64,000 bases of DNA from Pseudomonadota bacterium (GTDB lineage Bacteria; Pseudomonadota; Gammaproteobacteria; Burkholderiales; Burkholderiaceae_C). How positions within the stretch are numbered: the stretch's first letter is position 1; every line of letters begins with the position of its first letter. The position numbers and the translations under genes are program-made. This document shows, piece by piece, positions 1 through 9,087 of the stretch. The stretch is from positions 62,001 to 126,000 of the forward strand of contig JAIUOW010000011.1 of assembly GCA_020161775.1 (NCBI GenBank). The letters run 5' to 3'. The notes below the pieces were generated by a model. It made no database searches. It was not told the origin of the DNA and saw only the letters and a program-made list of their open reading frames with translations.

Positions 1-1
1 T

Positions 2-382
2 CCGCTGGCCTTGCTGCGCGAACGGCTGGCACGAAAGGGATTCTTGAATGCCACGCAACTGGCCGCGCTGCCGCATGGGCGCACCGTGTCGGCCTGCGGC
101 ATCGTTACCGTGCGCCAGCAGCCGCAGACGGCCAGGGGCACGATCTTCGTCACGCTGGAAGATGAAACCGGCCCGGTGAACGTGATCGTCTGGAAAAGCG
201 TGCGTGAAGCCCAGCGTGACGCGCTGCTGCGCTCGCGCCTGCTGGCCGTGCGCGGCACCTGGCAACGCGACGTGGACAGTGGCGGCCAGGTCTGCCACCT
301 GGTAGCCACCCGGCTGATGGACCTGACGCCGCTGCTGGGCCGGCTGGCCCAGCAGAGCAGCACGAGCCGGGATTTTCATTGA
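2..382 (+). CDS. dnaE2: Error-prone DNA polymerase DnaE2, C-terminal fragment
   Basis: This open frame runs in from the left edge, so only the last ~126 residues are present. It contains an OB-fold-like stretch (nucleic-acid binding, with a TxFVTLEDETG core at about residues 50-60) and ends in SRDFH, which I recognise as the typical end of DnaE2. DnaE2 is the translesion polymerase of the damage-inducible ImuA-ImuB-DnaE2 mutasome. Replicative DnaE ends differently. The catalytic PHP and polymerase domains lie outside the window, so the call rests on the tail alone. The stop overlaps the TTG start of the next gene. Confidence 0.8.
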   Translation, partial: PLALLRERLARKGFLNATQLAALPHGRTVSACGIVTVRQQPQTARGTIFVTLEDETGPVNVIVWKSVREAQRDALLRSRLLAVRGTWQRDVDSGGQVCHLVATRLMDLTPLLGRLAQQSSTSRDFH

Positions 383-963
383 GCATGCCGCTGAATCCGC
401 TGCGCCTGCTCATCTGTCTGCGCCCCGGCCCCGCGCAACAGGCGGCGCTGGCCCGCCACTGTGCCGAATGGCGATGGGCGCCTGGCACCCGCACCACGCG
501 CGCGCCGCGCCTGCACCTGACGCTGCATGGCCCCTGGCTGGTCCACCCGGACCTGGCACCGCAGTTGCAGCGCGCGCTGCGCCACGTCGCGCAGTCGCCG
601 CTGGCGTTGGTGCTGGATACTCCTGCTGCCTGGGCGCATGGGCTGGCGGTGCTGCAGCCGGATGCCGCGTCACGCGATGCGCTGGCCGCGCTGCACCGGT
701 GCATCGCGGTTGCGGTGTGCCGTACGAGCCTGGCGCCCGCGCGCTGGGGCCGCCCCCACGTGACGCTGAGCCGCAACGCTGCCGGCGCCCTGGCACCGGC
801 GGCTTGCCGGCCCGTCATCTGGCCGGTGCATGAATTTGTGCTGCTGCACTCGCCGCCCTACGCGCAGGACTACGACCTGATCGAAAGCTACCTGCTCATG
901 CCGGCTTTTTCGCCATCAGGAACAGCAGCGAACCCGACCCCGCCACCAGCGCCAGCAGCGTGA
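379..963 (+). CDS. 2H phosphoesterase / 2'-5' RNA ligase family protein
   Basis: About 194 residues with the paired H-x-T/S-x signatures of the 2H superfamily: HLTLHG near residues 46-51 and HVTLSR near 127-132. These two histidines form the catalytic pair in ThpR-like RNA 2',3'-cyclic phosphodiesterases; the size fits the family. The physiological substrate is unknown. The start may be TTG 379, overlapping the dnaE2 stop, or ATG 385; translational coupling to dnaE2 is likely. The 3' end overlaps the convergent MFS gene by 68 bp, and the last ~20 residues are Pro/Ala-rich, so the C terminus looks like a run-on tail. Confidence 0.75.
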   Translation: MSMPLNPLRLLICLRPGPAQQAALARHCAEWRWAPGTRTTRAPRLHLTLHGPWLVHPDLAPQLQRALRHVAQSPLALVLDTPAAWAHGLAVLQPDAASRDALAALHRCIAVAVCRTSLAPARWGRPHVTLSRNAAGALAPAACRPVIWPVHEFVLLHSPPYAQDYDLIESYLLMPAFSPSGTAANPTPPPAPAA

Positions 964-2128
964 AGCCCATGCGGTAATTGCCCGTGGCGTCGGCAAACAT
1001 GCCCGCCACCATGGGGCCCAGCACCTGGCCGATGGCAATGACGAAGGCTGACAGGCCCATGATCATGCCAATGGCCTGCAGCCCGAAATAGTCCGCGCGC
1101 ATGGCCTGCATGAACGGCCCGCGCAGGCCCCAGGCCACGCCGTGCAGCACGGCAAACGCGCCCAGCATGACCGGATGCACGGCATAGGTCAGCATCAGCA
1201 GGCCCAGCATGTGCGCCACCATGCAGGCGGCGGCCATGTAGCGCTTTTCCCAGCGGTCGCCCACCAGCGCGCCCAGCAGCAGGCCACCGGCCTGCGCCAC
1301 CGTCATCAGCATGATGACCAGCGACGCCTGCGCCAGCGTGTAGCCCAGGCCTTCCTTCATGTGCGAGATGGCGTGCACATTCACCGCCGTGACCGTGAGC
1401 AGTGCAAAACCGTGGCCCAGTGCCAGGAACCAGAATGCCTGCGTGCGCACCGCTTCGCGCGCGGTGAACTGCCGTTGCGCGGGCAGGGCGGCCGCGGGTG
1501 CGTCAGCAGCAGGCGCTGGGGATAGCCCCGGGGCGGGCGCACCATCCACCTGCTCGCCCACCTCGCCGGGGTGACGGCGGATCAGGCGCGCCAGCGGCAG
1601 TCCGCCGGCCAGCATCAGGATGCCCGAGGCAATGGCGGCGTTGCGCCAGCCGTAGGTCTGCATCATCCAGCCCACCGCCGGCACCGCCAGCCCGCCGATG
1701 GCCAGGCCCAGCCCCATGAGCGACAGTGCCCGCGCGCGCAGCCGCTGGAACCAGTGCACCACGGTGATGGTCAGCGGGAAGTAGCCTGCGCAGGTGGTGC
1801 CCAGCGCGATCAGGATGATGGCGCCGTAAAAGCCGCCCACGCTGTCGATCTGGCTGAGCGCCAGGAAGCCCAGGCCCATCAGCACCACGCCGATGTGCAC
1901 CAGGGCCCGCGCGCCAAACCGGTCGACCAGCCAGCCCATGGCCGGGCCGAGCAGGGCACCTTCAACCGACTGCAGCGCGGCCGCGCCCGACAGGGTGGTC
2001 TTGCTCCAGCCGCGCTCTTCGGACAGCACGGCCACATAGGCACCGAAAGCCTGCATGAACAGGCCGGCATAGAGAAACTGGAGGCCAAGGCCAGCGCCGA
2101 CGATGCGCCAGCCATAGAAAATTTTCAC
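896..2128 (-). CDS. MFS transporter, monocarboxylate/oxalate-formate antiporter-like
   Basis: A 410-residue membrane protein with about 12 hydrophobic segments in two halves, separated by an Ala/Pro-rich cytoplasmic linker around residues 195-220. The opening FYGWRIVGAG and the GxLVDRFGAR loop between TM2 and TM3 are typical of the OFA/MCT branch of the major facilitator superfamily, which moves small carboxylates across the inner membrane. Substrate cannot be read from sequence. It is convergent with the 2H phosphoesterase gene and has no operon partner. The start ATG at 2128 fits the first transmembrane helix. Confidence 0.8.
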   Translation of the reverse strand: MKIFYGWRIVGAGLGLQFLYAGLFMQAFGAYVAVLSEERGWSKTTLSGAAALQSVEGALLGPAMGWLVDRFGARALVHIGVVLMGLGFLALSQIDSVGGFYGAIILIALGTTCAGYFPLTITVVHWFQRLRARALSLMGLGLAIGGLAVPAVGWMMQTYGWRNAAIASGILMLAGGLPLARLIRRHPGEVGEQVDGAPAPGLSPAPAADAPAAALPAQRQFTAREAVRTQAFWFLALGHGFALLTVTAVNVHAISHMKEGLGYTLAQASLVIMLMTVAQAGGLLLGALVGDRWEKRYMAAACMVAHMLGLLMLTYAVHPVMLGAFAVLHGVAWGLRGPFMQAMRADYFGLQAIGMIMGLSAFVIAIGQVLGPMVAGMFADATGNYRMGFTLLALVAGSGSLLFLMAKKPA

Positions 2129-2225
2129 CCGTGAAGCATACCGTTCACGCGGATGCCGCCAGGCAATCCTTTGTCGTAATACGGGGGGTGAAAGGGTACT
2201 GCGGCACTAGGTGTGGCGCACAAAC

Positions 2226-2299
2226 TGGAGCGGGCGATGGGAATCGAACCCACGTCTTGAGCTTGGGAAGCTCAGGTCCTGCCATTGAACGACGCCCGC
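2226..2299 (-). tRNA. tRNA-Gly (anticodon CCC)
   Basis: Read on the minus strand, a 74-nt cloverleaf starts GCGGGCG and ends CGCCCGC-T-CCA, so the 7-bp acceptor stem closes and CCA is encoded. The anticodon stem is TGAGC/GCTCA around the 7-nt loop TTCCCAA, giving anticodon CCC (reads GGG). The T arm carries GTGGG-TTCGATT-CCCAT. Confidence 0.95.
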
Positions 2300-2313
2300 G
2301 GGGACAGCCCCGG

Positions 2314-2319
2314 ATTCTA
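2314..2319 (-). promoter_or_regulatory. Possible -10 element of tRNA-Gly
   Basis: On the minus strand TAGAAT lies 15 bp before the tRNA 5' end and is followed by a GC-rich stretch, as is common for stable-RNA promoters. I see no convincing -35 at normal spacing. Confidence 0.35.
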
Positions 2320-2409
2320 CGGGCCTTTTTGGCGCAGCCGCCCGGCTGATGACAAGTCCTGACAGTCCGGGCGGCGAACCTGTGGCCACCGGACACAAGG
2401 AGACAAGCC

Positions 2410-2889
2410 ATGGCCCAACGCACCCCCGAACAAGACCTCGCCGACCTGCGCGCGCTCAACGCGCGGTTCATCCGCAATTTCGTGAGCAATGACGTGCCCT
2501 CGCACAGCGCCATCACGCACCCGCGCTTCCTGTGCATCAGCCCCAGGGGCGAGCGCCAGGACAGGGCGGATTACCTGCGGGACTGGGCCCATGGCTTTGA
2601 CCCCGATGTCATCATTTACTGGGACGTGCGCGATGAAGACATCGCGCTGTTTGGCGATGTGGCGCTGGTGCGCGCCACCAACAAATATGTGCGTGTGATC
2701 GACGGCAACGCGGTCACCGGCATGACGGCCTACACCGACACCTACATCCACGAAGGCGGCCGCTGGCTGTGCATCCAGGCGCAGCTGACCGCCGTGGCCA
2801 TGGAACACTGGCCGGGCGATGACACCATCATCGACACCTGGCTGCGCGGCGTGTTGCAGCCGCAGCCGCCAAGTGTGGCCCAAACGTAA
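2410..2889 (+). CDS. NTF2-like / SnoaL-fold protein (DUF4440 type)
   Basis: A 159-residue soluble protein whose pattern (helical N terminus, F-x-x-x-D/S-x-x-x-H core, then W-D-V-R-D-E-D, ALVRATNKY and GRWLCIQAQLT strands) fits the NTF2-like cone fold of the DUF4440/SnoaL family. Members include small enzymes and ligand-binding proteins; no catalytic role can be assigned. A good Shine-Dalgarno (AAGGAG, spacing 8) precedes ATG 2410. No signal peptide. It stands alone between the tRNA and the 7TMR-DISM gene. Confidence 0.65.
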   Translation: MAQRTPEQDLADLRALNARFIRNFVSNDVPSHSAITHPRFLCISPRGERQDRADYLRDWAHGFDPDVIIYWDVRDEDIALFGDVALVRATNKYVRVIDGNAVTGMTAYTDTYIHEGGRWLCIQAQLTAVAMEHWPGDDTIIDTWLRGVLQPQPPSVAQT

Positions 2890-2953
2890 CGCCTTGTTAC
2901 CTGTGTGTCGGCTTCATTCAGCTTTGGTACCCTAGGGCCACAAATAACAGAGG

Positions 2954-4762
2954 GTGAGGCCCAAAATTTCCCTGACCTTTGCACCGGGCGGCCTGGTGGT
3001 CGCTGTCATCCGGATCGTTCTGGCCGGCTTCATCGGTCTGTTTTCCTGTCTGGCTTGGGCGGCACAGCCGCCCGAGCTGCGCCTGAGCGCCGACGCGCCG
3101 CGCTTGAACCTCACCCTGCACATGGCGGCGCAGCGTTTGCCCGCCACCACCGCGCTGAACCCGGACCAGGCCTGGGACGGGGCGCCGGACCAACCCCTGC
3201 TGGAGCCGTCCCCGCGCTGGCAAAGCAGCCCGGGCATGCGTCTGGTGGGGCGCGTGGTGCTGCAAGGCGCAGGCGCGGAAGGCACCTACGTCGTGCACGT
3301 ACCCACCGCCTGGTTTGACCAGGTGCAGGTGTGGCAGCGTGAGCCCGGCGGCGCCTGGGCCAGTGCGCTGGCGGGTGACCGGGTGGCGCTGTCACGCTGG
3401 CCCTTTGTCAGCCAGAACCCGGCATTCGTGGTGAAGGTGGGGACCGCGCCCGTGCACCTGATGGTGGTGATGGAAAACGAAGCCACCTCGCGCGCACCGG
3501 TCTGGCTGGCCACCGATGCCGCCTACCGCGAGACGCAGCTGCGCCAGTCCAACCTGTCGGGCATGAACATGGGGCTGGGCCTGATGGTGGTGGTGTTCAC
3601 GGTGCTGGGTGCGGCGGTGCAACGCCGCCGCGCCAGCGTGCTGCTGGCGGGCGTGGCCAGCTGGGTGTTCATCACCGTGATCTGCCTGAATGGCTACATG
3701 GCGGTGTGGTTCACGCCGGAATGGCCAGCCTTCAATGACGCCAGCAAGCAGTTCACCGGCGTGATGATGTCGGCGCTGATGTTCGCGCTGACGGCCGAGG
3801 CGCTGGACCAGCGTTACCTCACGCGCGTCGAGCGCTGGGCCAAGCTGGTGGTGCCCGGGATCGTGCTGCTCTATGCGGTGGCGCAGGCACTGTGGCTGCC
3901 CGGTGCCTGGCGGCTGCCGGGGGCGGCCGTGCTGACGCTGGTCACCCTGGCGGCCAGCATGGTCATGTGCGGCTTGAGCGTGCTGCGCGGCGGGCGCTAT
4001 GTGCGCTGGATCATGGCCGCGCTGGGCTGCTATGCGCTGGCGGTGACCGTTGTGTACACGCCGTTTGACTTCGTGGCGGGGCTGGACATCCGCGCGGCGG
4101 CGGTGGGCTTGCTGCTGTTTGCCAGCATGCTGGTGTTCTACCAGGCACTGTTCCTGCGCGAACGCTATGGGCGCGATGTGCTGGGCCGCGCGGCGGTGAC
4201 GGGCAATCGCGATCCGCTGACCGCGTTGCTGTCGTACCAGGGGTTCCAGCTGGCCTATGACGAGGCCTTGCTGCGCCAGGGCGCGGGCGAACGGCAGACG
4301 CCGGTGATGCTGTTCCTGCTGCCGGGGCTGGAGCAAAGCGCGGTGGACCACGGCTTCGTGCTGACCGAGCGCGTGGTGGTGCGGTTTGCCGCGAGCCTGC
4401 AGGGGGTGCTGGGCGACTCCTGGTCCATCGCACGCATCAGCAAGACGCGCTTTGCCTGCATCGGCATGGGCGACGCGCGCGGCGCCGACGTGCTGGCCGT
4501 GGCTACCCAGGTGCTGGCCAACTGCGCGCGGCTGTCCGATGCGATCGGGCCGGTGGCGGACTTTGACCTGCGCATTGCCTGCACGCAGCGCTGGCTGGCG
4601 CCGGGCGGGCTCAAGGCGCTGCTGGGTGCGCTGGAGGAGGCCTGCCATGCATTGACGCCGCCCAAGCGCATTGCGCTGGTCAATGAGTCACGCGGGCGCA
4701 ACAGCAGCGGCAACAGCGGCACGCATTCGCGCGGCAACAGTTCCGCCGGGCATAGCGGCTAG
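2954..4762 (+). CDS. 7TMR-DISM membrane receptor with degenerate GGDEF domain
   Basis: A 602-residue sensor: signal segment (~residues 10-38), a periplasmic sensory domain (~40-190) of the 7TMR-DISMED type, seven hydrophobic helices (~205-400), then a cytoplasmic GGDEF-like domain (~420-580). The signature loop is destroyed: where active diguanylate cyclases have R-L-GGDEF, this protein has R-I-SKTRF (residues 496-500), so it should not make c-di-GMP. The last ~25 residues are a Ser/Gly/Asn low-complexity tail. GTG 2954 gives the full frame but its AGAGG lies directly against it; GTG 2996 would begin at the signal segment. It may act as a ligand-responsive scaffold; the partner is unknown. 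Confidence 0.7.
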   Translation: MRPKISLTFAPGGLVVAVIRIVLAGFIGLFSCLAWAAQPPELRLSADAPRLNLTLHMAAQRLPATTALNPDQAWDGAPDQPLLEPSPRWQSSPGMRLVGRVVLQGAGAEGTYVVHVPTAWFDQVQVWQREPGGAWASALAGDRVALSRWPFVSQNPAFVVKVGTAPVHLMVVMENEATSRAPVWLATDAAYRETQLRQSNLSGMNMGLGLMVVVFTVLGAAVQRRRASVLLAGVASWVFITVICLNGYMAVWFTPEWPAFNDASKQFTGVMMSALMFALTAEALDQRYLTRVERWAKLVVPGIVLLYAVAQALWLPGAWRLPGAAVLTLVTLAASMVMCGLSVLRGGRYVRWIMAALGCYALAVTVVYTPFDFVAGLDIRAAAVGLLLFASMLVFYQALFLRERYGRDVLGRAAVTGNRDPLTALLSYQGFQLAYDEALLRQGAGERQTPVMLFLLPGLEQSAVDHGFVLTERVVVRFAASLQGVLGDSWSIARISKTRFACIGMGDARGADVLAVATQVLANCARLSDAIGPVADFDLRIACTQRWLAPGGLKALLGALEEACHALTPPKRIALVNESRGRNSSGNSGTHSRGNSSAGHSG

Positions 4763-4792
4763 CTAGCCCGGCAGGGCAACGGCGACCCTGGC

Positions 4793-6277
4793 TTATTTCA
4801 GGATGTCGCCCATGCAGAGGTACTTCATCTCCACATACTCATCCATGCCGTGGCTTGAGCCCTCGCGGCCCAGGCCGCTTTGCTTGACGCCGCCAAAGGG
4901 TACGTGCTCGGTGGCGATGATGCCCACGTTGATGCCCACCATGCCGTACTCCAGCGCCTCGCTCACGCGGAAGATGCGCCCCACGTCGCGGCTGTAGAAA
5001 TAGCTGGCCAGACCAAACTCGGTGTTGTTGGCGGCGTCAATGGCCTCCTGCTCGGTCGTGAAGCGGAACACCGGCGCAAAGGGCCCGAAGGTTTCCTCTT
5101 TGGCGCACAGCATGTCGGCCGTGGCGTTGGCGATCACGGTGGGCTCGAAGAACTGGCCCTGCAGCTTCTTGCCGCCGGCCATGAGCTTGCCGCCCTTGCC
5201 CAGGGCGTCGGCCACGTGGCGCTGCACCTTCTGCACCGCGGCGTCTTCAATCAGCGGGCCCTGCACCACGCCGTCTTCAAAGCCATTGCCCACCTTGAGC
5301 GCCTTGACCCTGGCGGCGAATTTTTCAACGAACGCGTCGTACACGCCGTCCTGCACATAGATGCGGTTGGCGCACACGCAGGTCTGCCCGGCGTTGCGGT
5401 ATTTGCTGGCCATCGCGCCTTCCACGGCGCTGTCGATGTCGGCATCGTCGAACACGATGAAGGGCGCGTTGCCGCCCAGCTCCAGGGCCAGCTTCTTGAC
5501 CGTGGGCGCGCTTTGCGCCATGAGGATGCGGCCGACCTCGGTGCTGCCGGTGAAGCTGATGTGGCGCACCACGTCGCTGGCGCAGAGCACCTTGCCCACC
5601 GCAATGCTGTTGGCGCCGTCAGCGGTCAGCAGGTTGAGCACGCCCGCGGGAATGCCCGCGCGCACCGCCAGCTCGGCGGCAGCCAGCGCCGTCAGCGGCG
5701 TCAGCTCGGCCGGCTTGATGACCACCGGGCAGCCAGCGGCCAGGGCCGGCGCAACCTTGCGCGTGATCATGGCCAGGGGGAAGTTCCACGGCGTGATGGC
5801 CGCGCACACGCCGATGGGCTGGCGCACCACCAGCAGGCGGCGGTTGTTGTCAAACTGCGGCAGGGTTTCGCCGTTGACGCGCTTGGCTTCCTCGGCGTAC
5901 CACTCCACAAAGCTCGCGCCATAGGCCACTTCGCCCTTGGCCTCGGCGAACGGCTTGCCCTGCTCGGCGGTCATGATGCGGCCCAGGTCTTCCTGGTTGG
6001 CCATGAGCAGGTCGTACCACCTGCGCAGGATGATGCTGCGCTCCTTGGCAGTCTTGCTGCGCCAGGCCGGCCAGGCGGCGTTGGCCGCGGCAATGGCCAG
6101 TTCCGCATCTTTCGGGCCCAGGTTGGCCACGTCAGCCAGCTTTGCGCCGGTGCTGGGGTCGTTCACATCAAAACGCTGCGCGGCGGCGCCCTTGACCCAT
6201 TGGCCATTGATCAGCGCGTCGGTCTTGAGCAGGGTAGGGTCCTTCAGCAGGGCCAGGGGGGATGTCTTCATGTCCAC
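4793..6277 (-). CDS. gabD: NAD(P)-dependent succinate-semialdehyde dehydrogenase
   Basis: A 494-residue aldehyde dehydrogenase. Visible family features are the PWNFP motif, the catalytic-Glu block LELGGNAPFIVFDDAD and the catalytic Cys block GQTCVCANR. Length and these blocks match GabD, which oxidises succinic semialdehyde to succinate in GABA and related catabolism; a glutarate-semialdehyde role is an alternative. GTG 6277 is preferred because GGAG sits 8 bp upstream; ATG 6271 is the other option. No gabT or regulator is adjacent. Confidence 0.88.
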   Translation of the reverse strand: MDMKTSPLALLKDPTLLKTDALINGQWVKGAAAQRFDVNDPSTGAKLADVANLGPKDAELAIAAANAAWPAWRSKTAKERSIILRRWYDLLMANQEDLGRIMTAEQGKPFAEAKGEVAYGASFVEWYAEEAKRVNGETLPQFDNNRRLLVVRQPIGVCAAITPWNFPLAMITRKVAPALAAGCPVVIKPAELTPLTALAAAELAVRAGIPAGVLNLLTADGANSIAVGKVLCASDVVRHISFTGSTEVGRILMAQSAPTVKKLALELGGNAPFIVFDDADIDSAVEGAMASKYRNAGQTCVCANRIYVQDGVYDAFVEKFAARVKALKVGNGFEDGVVQGPLIEDAAVQKVQRHVADALGKGGKLMAGGKKLQGQFFEPTVIANATADMLCAKEETFGPFAPVFRFTTEQEAIDAANNTEFGLASYFYSRDVGRIFRVSEALEYGMVGINVGIIATEHVPFGGVKQSGLGREGSSHGMDEYVEMKYLCMGDILK

Positions 6278-6386
6278 GGGGCGGTCTCCGGAAAAAAGTC
6301 AATTATTTAACCTGTTAAGTAATTTTGCCAGCTTTTGGCACAGCCCGGCGTGGCAGGCGGCAAGGCGGGGGCAAACCCCTCAAACT

Positions 6387-6392
6387 TATAAT
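6387..6392 (+). promoter_or_regulatory. Possible -10 element for alaS
   Basis: A perfect TATAAT about 65 bp upstream of the alaS start, in an otherwise GC-rich stretch. The -35 position holds no good match, so this is a weak promoter call. Confidence 0.3.
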
Positions 6393-6456
6393 CAAATGTT
6401 CCGCCAGATCAAGCATTCACGCGCCACCGGCGCATGGCCCGGCACCAGAAAACCCC

Positions 6457-9081
6457 ATGAGCAACACCACATTCACCGTCGCAGACATCCGCAAGAGCTT
6501 CCTGGACTTCTTTGCCTCCAAGGGCCACACCGTGGTCGCTTCCAGCCCTCTGGTGCCGGGCAACGACCCCACGCTGATGTTCACCAATTCGGGCATGGTG
6601 CAGTTCAAGGACGTGTTCCTGGGCACCGACAAGCGGCCCTATGTGCGCGCGGCGTCGGTGCAGGCCTGCCTGCGCGCCGGCGGCAAGCACAACGACCTGG
6701 AAAACGTGGGCTACACCGCGCGTCACCACACTTTCTTTGAAATGCTGGGCAACTGGAGCTTTGGCGACTACTTCAAGCGCGACAGCCTGAAGTGGGGCTG
6801 GGAGCTGCTGACGCAGGTGTACAAGCTGCCGCCCGAGCGCCTGCTGGCCACGGTGTACATCGACGACGACGAAGCGTTCGACATCTGGACCAAGGAAATC
6901 GGCCTTCCCCCCGAGCGCGTGATCCGCATCGGCGACAACAAGGGTGGCAAGTACAAGTCCGACAACTTCTGGATGATGGCCGACACCGGCCCCTGCGGCC
7001 CCTGCAGCGAAATCTTTTACGACCACGGCGACCACATCCCCGGCGGCCCCCCCGGCAGCCCCGGTGAGGACGGCGACCGTTTCATCGAGATCTGGAACCA
7101 CGTGTTCATGCAGTTCGACATGCAGCCCGACGGCAGCGTGGTCAAGCTGCCCGCGCCCTGCGTGGACACCGGCATGGGCCTGGAGCGGCTGGCCGCCATC
7201 CTCCAGCACGTGCACAGCAACTATGAAATTGACATCTTTGACGCGCTGATCAAGGCCGCCGCGCGCGAGACCGGCGTGGCAGACCTCAACAACAAGAGCC
7301 TGCGCGTGATCGCCGACCACATCCGCGCCACGGCGTTCCTGGTGAGCGACGGCGTGGTGCCCAGCAACGAGGGCCGCGGCTATGTGCAGCGGCGCATCGT
7401 GCGCCGGGCCATTCGCCACGGCTACAAGCTGGGCAAGAAGACGCCGTTCTTCCACAAACTGGTGCCCGACCTGGTTCGCCTGATGGGCGACGCCTACCCC
7501 AACCTCGCCGCCCAGAAAGACCGCATCATGGACGTGCTGCGGGTGGAAGAAGAGCGCTTCTTCGAGACCCTCGAAAACGGCATGGAGATCCTGGACGCGG
7601 CCCTGGCCAATGGCGTCAAGGTCCTGCCAGGCGAAGTGGCCTTCAAGCTGCATGACACCTTTGGCTTCCCGCTGGACCTGTCGGCCGACGTGTGCCGCGA
7701 GCGCGACGTGACGGTGGACGAGGCCGGCTTCCGTGCCGCCATGGACAAGCAGAAGGCGGCGGGCCGCGCCGCCGGCAAGTTCAAGATGGACCGCGTGCTG
7801 GACTACACCGGCGCGGGCAATGCATTCAGCGGCTACGACAAGCTGGAAGAACAGGCGAAGGTCGTGGCCCTGTACAAGGACGGCACGCCCGTGCAGCAGC
7901 TGAATGAGGGCGACGCAGGCGTGGTGGTGCTGGACACCACGCCGTTTTATTCCGAGAGCGGCGGCCAGGTGGGCGACAGCGGCATGCTGGCCGCGCCGGG
8001 CGTGCAGTTTGGCGTGGAAGACACGCAGAAGATCAAGTCCGACGTATTCGGCCACCATGGCACACAGACCCAAGGCACGTTGAAGGTCGGCGATACCGTG
8101 ATCGCCGCGGTGGACATGGCCCGGCGCCACGCCACCATGCGCAACCACAGCGTGACGCACCTGATGCACAAGGCGCTGCGCGAAGTGCTGGGCAGCCATG
8201 TGCAGCAAAAGGGCTCGCTGGTGGACGCCGACAAGACCCGCTTTGACTTCACGCACAACGCGCCGGTCACCGACGCGCAGATCCGTGAAATTGAAAAACG
8301 CGTGAACGAGGAAATCCTGGCCAACGCGGCGACGCAGGCGCGGGTGATGGACATTGAGTCCGCACAGAAGACCGGCGCCGTCATGCTGTTTGGCGAGAAA
8401 TACGGCGAGACCGTGCGCGTGCTGGACATCGGCACCAGCCGCGAGCTGTGCGGCGGCACGCATGTGCAGCGCACAGGTGACATCGGCCTGTTCAAGATCA
8501 CCGGTGAATCCGGCGTGGCCGCGGGCATCCGCCGCGTGGAGGCGATCACCGGCGCCAATGCGCTGGCCTACCTGCAACAGCTGGAAAGCACCGTGGCCCA
8601 GGCCGCTGGCGCGCTCAAGGCGCCGGCCGCCGAGCTGCAGGGCCGCATCGGCCAGGTGATGGACCAGGTGCGCGCGCTGGAAAAGGAAGTGGCCGCGCTC
8701 AAGGGCAAGCTGGCCTCGTCCCAGGGCGACGAACTGGTGGCGCAGGCCGTGGACGTCAAGGGCATCAAGGTGCTGGCCGCCACGCTGGCCGGCGCCGATG
8801 CCAAGACGCTGCGCGACACCATGGACAAGCTCAAGGACAAGCTCAAGACGGCGGCCATCGTGCTGGCGGCCGTGGACGGCGCCAAGGTTCAGATCGCGGC
8901 GGGCGCCACTGCTGACGTGATGGGCAAGGTCAAGGCAGGCGAGCTGGTCAACTTCGTCGCCCAGCAGGTGGGCGGCAAGGGCGGTGGCAAGCCCGACATG
9001 GCCATGGCTGGCGGCACGGACGCAAGCAAGCTCGCGGGCGCGCTGCAGTCCGTGCAGGCCTGGGTGGCCGAGCGGGCCTGA
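6457..9081 (+). CDS. alaS: Alanyl-tRNA synthetase
   Basis: An 874-residue protein, the normal length for bacterial AlaRS. The N-terminal class II catalytic core starts [11 protein letters not shown] with [25 protein letters not shown]; the editing domain has the HxxxH zinc ligands in [11 protein letters not shown] and the CGGTHV motif; a coiled-coil and C-Ala domain follow from about residue 700. ATG 6457 matches the family N terminus; the frame is open upstream to 6325 without family-like residues. The next gene begins 6 bp after the stop, so the two are probably co-transcribed. Confidence 0.97.
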   Translation: MSNTTFTVADIRKSFLDFFASKGHTVVASSPLVPGNDPTLMFTNSGMVQFKDVFLGTDKRPYVRAASVQACLRAGGKHNDLENVGYTARHHTFFEMLGNWSFGDYFKRDSLKWGWELLTQVYKLPPERLLATVYIDDDEAFDIWTKEIGLPPERVIRIGDNKGGKYKSDNFWMMADTGPCGPCSEIFYDHGDHIPGGPPGSPGEDGDRFIEIWNHVFMQFDMQPDGSVVKLPAPCVDTGMGLERLAAILQHVHSNYEIDIFDALIKAAARETGVADLNNKSLRVIADHIRATAFLVSDGVVPSNEGRGYVQRRIVRRAIRHGYKLGKKTPFFHKLVPDLVRLMGDAYPNLAAQKDRIMDVLRVEEERFFETLENGMEILDAALANGVKVLPGEVAFKLHDTFGFPLDLSADVCRERDVTVDEAGFRAAMDKQKAAGRAAGKFKMDRVLDYTGAGNAFSGYDKLEEQAKVVALYKDGTPVQQLNEGDAGVVVLDTTPFYSESGGQVGDSGMLAAPGVQFGVEDTQKIKSDVFGHHGTQTQGTLKVGDTVIAAVDMARRHATMRNHSVTHLMHKALREVLGSHVQQKGSLVDADKTRFDFTHNAPVTDAQIREIEKRVNEEILANAATQARVMDIESAQKTGAVMLFGEKYGETVRVLDIGTSRELCGGTHVQRTGDIGLFKITGESGVAAGIRRVEAITGANALAYLQQLESTVAQAAGALKAPAAELQGRIGQVMDQVRALEKEVAALKGKLASSQGDELVAQAVDVKGIKVLAATLAGADAKTLRDTMDKLKDKLKTAAIVLAAVDGAKVQIAAGATADVMGKVKAGELVNFVAQQVGGKGGGKPDMAMAGGTDASKLAGALQSVQAWVAERA

Positions 9082-9087
9082 ACCCGC

